A stretch of 64,000 nucleotides of DNA, taken from Virgibacillus halotolerans (GTDB lineage Bacteria; Bacillota; Bacilli; Bacillales; Amphibacillaceae). Position 1 is the stretch's first letter. Every line of letters begins with the position of its first letter. The stretch lies in NCBI RefSeq assembly GCF_016908515.1, contig NZ_JAFBEA010000013.1:1-64000 (forward strand), written 5' to 3'. Below the pieces are notes generated by a model. That model worked only from the letters and a program-made list of their open reading frames with translations, was not told where the DNA came from and searched no databases. This document shows positions 61,574 through 64,000 of this stretch, in pieces. Both the position numbers and the translations under genes were made by a program.

Positions 61574-61616
61574 AGAAAGTGTTATGTGGTGCTGCAAAGA
61601 CCATATAACATTTTCT
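61574..61616 (+). terminator. Terminator of the HAD-ugp-PHP operon
   Basis: A 17-bp stem (61574-61590 with 61600-61616, two G-T pairs) has an A-rich left and T-rich right arm, 6 bases after the stop codon. Confidence 0.75.
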
Positions 61617-61633
61617 GTATTACGCGATTCTTT

Positions 61634-61664
61634 TTGACACTGCGTAATACTATTCTGTTAGTAT
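61634..61664 (+). promoter_or_regulatory. gbsR promoter with inverted repeat
   Basis: TTGACA (61634-61639) and TAGTAT (61659-61664) with an extended -10 TG lie 19 bases apart. ATACTA (61647-61652) and TAGTAT (61659-61664) form a perfect inverted repeat around TTCTGT that overlaps the -10 box. It may be an operator for autoregulation. Confidence 0.5.
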
Positions 61665-61722
61665 AACTGAGAGAGTATATGGTAATCTATTAGTAATAAT
61701 AGAGGGCAAATGAGGTGATCAA

Positions 61723-62280
61723 TTGAATAAAAATGATAAAATAGCAAAAGAAAAAATGGAGAATGCTAAGGAACAGATCATTGACGCTATTGCAGAAACA
61801 ATGGATTTATATGGAGTGACTCCTGCAGCAGGCAGATTGTATGCAATGATGCAATTTGAGGAGCAAATGAACCTTGATGAGATGCGAGAAGAATTGGGAA
61901 TGAGCAAACCAAGCATGAGTACAAGTGTCCGCAAATTGCAGGAAATTGATATGGTAAAAAAGAAATTCCAACGTGGATCAAGAAAACATACATATGTAGC
62001 TGAGAAGAATTATTTTAATACATTCATCTCCTATTTTTGCCGTATGTGGGATCGAGAAGCAAAAATGAATTTGACTGCTATTCAAGAAGCTGAATTTGAG
62101 TTGGGTAAAATTTTTGAAGATAAAGACGTTTCTGAAGAGATGTTGCTAGAAGCTCGTGAAATCTATAATCAAATCGAAGAGTCCAAAGTATACTATCGTT
62201 GGTTGGAACACTTGGTGGCTAGTGTTCGCTCTCAGGAAATATTCAAATTTATTCCCCAAAATCCCGAAAATGGAGACTAG
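61723..62280 (+). CDS. gbsR: GbsR/OpcR-type MarR-like regulator
   Basis: GbsR-family repressors control choline uptake and choline-to-betaine genes and respond to choline. The 185-residue protein has a winged helix-turn-helix near residues 20-80 (LYGVTPAAGRLYAMMQFEEQMNLDEMREELGMSKPSMSTSVRKL), the GbsR hallmark, and a C-terminal part with aromatic residues (FISYFCRMWDREAK, VYYRWLEHLV) and the typical IFKFIP end. TTG start after GAGGTGATC. Its presence near betBA and the ugp-type operon links the transporter to choline metabolism, though it is 7-10 kb from betA. Confidence 0.85.
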   Translation: MNKNDKIAKEKMENAKEQIIDAIAETMDLYGVTPAAGRLYAMMQFEEQMNLDEMREELGMSKPSMSTSVRKLQEIDMVKKKFQRGSRKHTYVAEKNYFNTFISYFCRMWDREAKMNLTAIQEAEFELGKIFEDKDVSEEMLLEAREIYNQIEESKVYYRWLEHLVASVRSQEIFKFIPQNPENGD

Positions 62281-62456
62281 CTGTCTGAATAAATTGTTTC
62301 TCTATATAGTGGAATAAATTTCATCATTCCTAGCCCTTGTACCCCAAGGGATTTAAACATTAAAAGGGAAGTACCTCCCCAAATCCTGTATAATGGTATA
62401 GTTGATCATAACAACCAAAAAGGCTGGAGAGATACTCCCTATGATTATTATATGAC

Positions 62457-62520
62457 ATGAAACCTACCCAAAAATATGAAGCGATTATTTCAGCGATAGA
62501 TTTGGATACAGTCTATCATG
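62457..62520 (+). pseudogene. Transposase-like 5' fragment
   Basis: ATG at 62457 opens MKPTQKYEAIISAIDLDTVY (about 20 residues), after a TATAAT and a leader of the kind seen before insertion-sequence transposases. The frame then runs into antisense MFS sequence and stops at 62558. The IS family cannot be assigned. Confidence 0.35.
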
Positions 62521-62738
62521 AAGTAACCAACGCCTACTTCTTTAAAACCTTCTGTTAAGTTACTTGCTAATAACTTACCCTGAATCAATCCGGAAATGGT
62601 AACTCCAATTGTCATTCCTAATGTACGCATGAATTGATTCGTTGAGTTTGCTCTTCCACGGTACTGCGGTTCCAAATTATGCAGGGAAGCTGTCGGAAGT
62701 AGTGAAAATGAGAATCCCGATTTGGAGTAAAGTGTCAC
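62490..62738 (-). pseudogene. MFS drug-transporter fragment (EmrB/QacA-like)
   Basis: A short minus-strand frame matches a late internal part of 14-TM efflux transporters: LPTASLHNLEPQYRGRANSTNQFMRTLGMTIGVTISGLIQ, the typical RG-x-A-x-S-x-NQF-x-R-x-x-G segment. The frame ends in IS-like sequence near 62517. The rest of the gene (some 400 residues) is absent in the window. It is a truncated remnant. Confidence 0.65.
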
Positions 62739-62821
62739 GAGTGTAATGGGGGAAAGGTTTATGGATGAGGTCTTACAGTTAAGTATAAAGGATTTTCCAT
62801 TATATTTTTTCTAGTGTAATA

Positions 62822-62886
62822 CATTGATGCCATCCACGTTTTTATTAAATAATCGCCGCAACGAAAAAGTTGCATTGCGGCGGTAA
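62822..62886. other. GC-rich hairpin before the TnpB remnant
   Basis: CGCCGCAA and TTGCGGCG (about 62853-62883) form an 8-bp stem in otherwise AT-rich sequence. No gene is seen. Confidence 0.4.
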
Positions 62887-63053
62887 AAGTTGACAAAACA
62901 TGTTTTTAGTGGAAAACGAGTTAAACGCGGGATGTATTGCACAAAAAGTAATACGTTAATAAACGCTGTGTAAACGGATTGGCAAACATCCTAAGAAAAG
63001 TAGTGCCGAAAGTATTCGCTAACGGCATAGCGGCTGTGTGTTCCCAGCCTTAA
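62887..63053 (+). pseudogene. TnpB (IS200/IS605) C-terminal remnant, frameshifted
   Basis: The frame from 62887 reads KLTKHVFSGKRVKRGMYCTK and ends INA at about 62967. A one-base loss then shifts to the frame at 62970, which reads VNGLANILRKVVPKVFANGI and ends VCSQP before TAA (63051-63053). Together they match the C-terminal zinc-ribbon/RuvC-III end of RNA-guided TnpB nucleases (LINADVNGxxNIxRK). The N-terminal 80 percent is absent. The protein is dead. Confidence 0.75.
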
Positions 63054-63113
63054 GTGATCAATGTGCATTAGCACCAAACCTGAAACCCGCGATTTTAATC
63101 GTGGGAGGTTCAT
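63054..63113 (+). ncRNA. Right end / omega-RNA scaffold-like region of the TnpB element
   Basis: After the TnpB stop comes the element's structured end: GCACCAAACCTGAAAC, then CCCGCGAT (63086-63093) paired with ATCGTGGG (63098-63105), then AGGTTCATC. This is the arrangement where the omega RNA scaffold and transposon right end coincide. The end runs directly into the 3' end of the phosphonate permease gene. Confidence 0.55.
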
Positions 63114-63916
63114 CCGTTGATTAATTTGGAACGAACTTTGTTTGATATGAATTCAATAATTAAGATAAGTACAACTAGCCCAATTAAAATGGACCCAACT
63201 TGATGCCATTTATAACTCTGCATGGCAAAAATGAGTGGTGCACCAATTCCCCCGGCACCAACTAGGCCTAGAACAGACGCATCACGAAGGTTCATATCAA
63301 ATCGGTATATCGATATGGACGTAAATATTGATAACAACTGCGGAAGAATACCATAACGTATCTTTTCAAAAGTGGTACATCCAATTGAAGTCATTGATTC
63401 TAGTACACCTGTATCTAATTCCTCAATCGCATCAACGTATAACTTCGCAAGCATTCCGATGGAAATCAAACCAACAGTAAGAACCCCTGCAAATGGGCCT
63501 GGTCCTGTAACACGGATAAACATCAAACCGTACACGATAAATGGTACTGTACGAATGATGATTAATAGGAACCTTACTAACCAAGAAACCGGCTTTGGTA
63601 CAAGGTTTGAAGCGGACATAAAGGCAAGAGGAATCGATAGAATGGCACCTACAATTGTACCTAAGAAAGCTACAGCTAACGTTTCAATAAGCAAATATAA
63701 GACACCTTTGTTTGTTAGATTAAACAAAAGATCCAAATCCGGATTTAAAATCCCTTTAAAAATATTTAACATGATTCCAAGTCCACTGGAGTTGACATCT
63801 TTAAAGTTCATAGCCGTTAACGACCACAACATTACCATAACAGTGATTGCTGTAATCGTTAATATATACGTGAGTTTGCGTGGGGCCGCATGCAATTGTT
63901 TCTCCAATTTATCCAT
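63110..63916 (-). CDS. phnE: Phosphonate ABC transporter permease PhnE
   Basis: PhnE forms the membrane channel of a PhnCDE-type importer for phosphonates or related anions. The 268-residue protein has six membrane segments, PVSWLVRFLLIIIRTVPFIVYGL near residue 130, and the family loop RYGILPQLLSIFTSISIYRFDMNLRDASVLGLVGAGGIG near 187-225. AAGGAG precedes ATG. The last residues (ING) and the TGA stop come from the abutting TnpB element end, so the native C-terminus was probably altered by a few residues. Confidence 0.93.
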   Translation of the reverse strand: MDKLEKQLHAAPRKLTYILTITAITVMVMLWSLTAMNFKDVNSSGLGIMLNIFKGILNPDLDLLFNLTNKGVLYLLIETLAVAFLGTIVGAILSIPLAFMSASNLVPKPVSWLVRFLLIIIRTVPFIVYGLMFIRVTGPGPFAGVLTVGLISIGMLAKLYVDAIEELDTGVLESMTSIGCTTFEKIRYGILPQLLSIFTSISIYRFDMNLRDASVLGLVGAGGIGAPLIFAMQSYKWHQVGSILIGLVVLILIIEFISNKVRSKLING

Positions 63917-63949
63917 AGTAATATGTGACTCCTTTTCGTTGTTTCAAGG

Positions 63950-64000
63950 TTAAATCAACTTTCTCCGGAAATATTCACTTATTTGTTCGATAATAAAGAC
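63950..64000 (-). CDS. PhnE-type permease, C-terminal end (partial)
   Basis: The minus-strand frame entering from the window edge reads VFIIEQISEYFRRKLI then TAA. It ends like a PhnE permease (hydrophobic, then a short basic tail), 33 bases upstream of the next phnE. A tandem pair of PhnE permeases is common in Bacillaceae phn operons. Only 16 codons are visible. Confidence 0.7.
   Translation of the reverse strand, partial: VFIIEQISEYFRRKLI

Noticed and set aside
62334-62350. Hairpin CCCTTG/CAAGGG as a gbsR terminator
   Set aside because: Only 6 bp and no T run, so termination is not supported.
63372-63953. 193-residue plus-strand open frame
   Set aside because: It lies opposite phnE, whose protein matches a known family along its whole length.

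Overview
The window is a chromosomal segment from a Bacillaceae-type Firmicute, most like the halotolerant Oceanobacillus/Virgibacillus/Lentibacillus group. The evidence is the B. subtilis-like gene order, strong AGGAGG ribosome binding sites, frequent TTG and GTG starts, a Cys T-box, CtsR heptamers, sigma-H, and choline/betaine genes. Genus is inferred from gene content and sequence style; no search was run.

Layout. (1) 1-136: 3' end of a 5S rRNA gene and its terminator, then a 600-bp spacer with hairpins. (2) 637-9762: CtsR-controlled ctsR-mcsA-mcsB-clpC, then radA, yacL and gltX. The disA, ispD and ispF genes expected between these in B. subtilis are absent. (3) 9826-13894: Cys T-box, cysE, cysS, mrnC, rlmB, rae1. 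(4) 13948-18584: sigH, rpmG, secE, nusG, rplK, rplA, rplJ, rplL, punctuated by internal promoters, terminators and ribosomal-protein leaders. (5) 18690-27567: rsmC-like methyltransferase, rpoB, rpoC and an L7Ae-family protein. (6) 27714-32126: rpsL, rpsG, fusA, tuf. (7) 32387-47043: the S10-spc-alpha supercluster from rpsJ to rplQ, with secY and adk but without map. (8) 47226-51558: ecfA1, ecfA2, ecfT, truA, rplM, rpsI. This ends the conserved part.

(9) 51754-62280 is accessory and looks built around choline and glycine betaine. On the minus strand are a broken betB, a 57-residue small membrane protein and an intact betA. Divergent from them is a plus-strand operon: HAD phosphatase, Ugp-type ATPase, two permeases, a solute-binding lipoprotein and a three-part PHP metallohydrolase. 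A GbsR-type (choline-sensing family) repressor gene follows. I infer a possible route that imports a choline phosphodiester or phosphomonoester such as glycerophosphocholine, hydrolyses it, and feeds choline to BetA. This is a hypothesis from context, and the substrate is not shown by sequence.

(10) 62281-64000: mobile-element debris (a transposase-like 5' fragment, an MFS transporter fragment, and a frameshifted TnpB 3' end with its structured right end) abutting two minus-strand PhnE-type phosphonate permease genes, one cut by the window edge.

Most of regions 1-8 is ordinary, highly conserved information-processing DNA. The points worth attention there are the missing neighbours (disA, ispDF, map), the paired L1-site-like leaders, the structured nusG and rpoB leaders, and several dispersed repeats.
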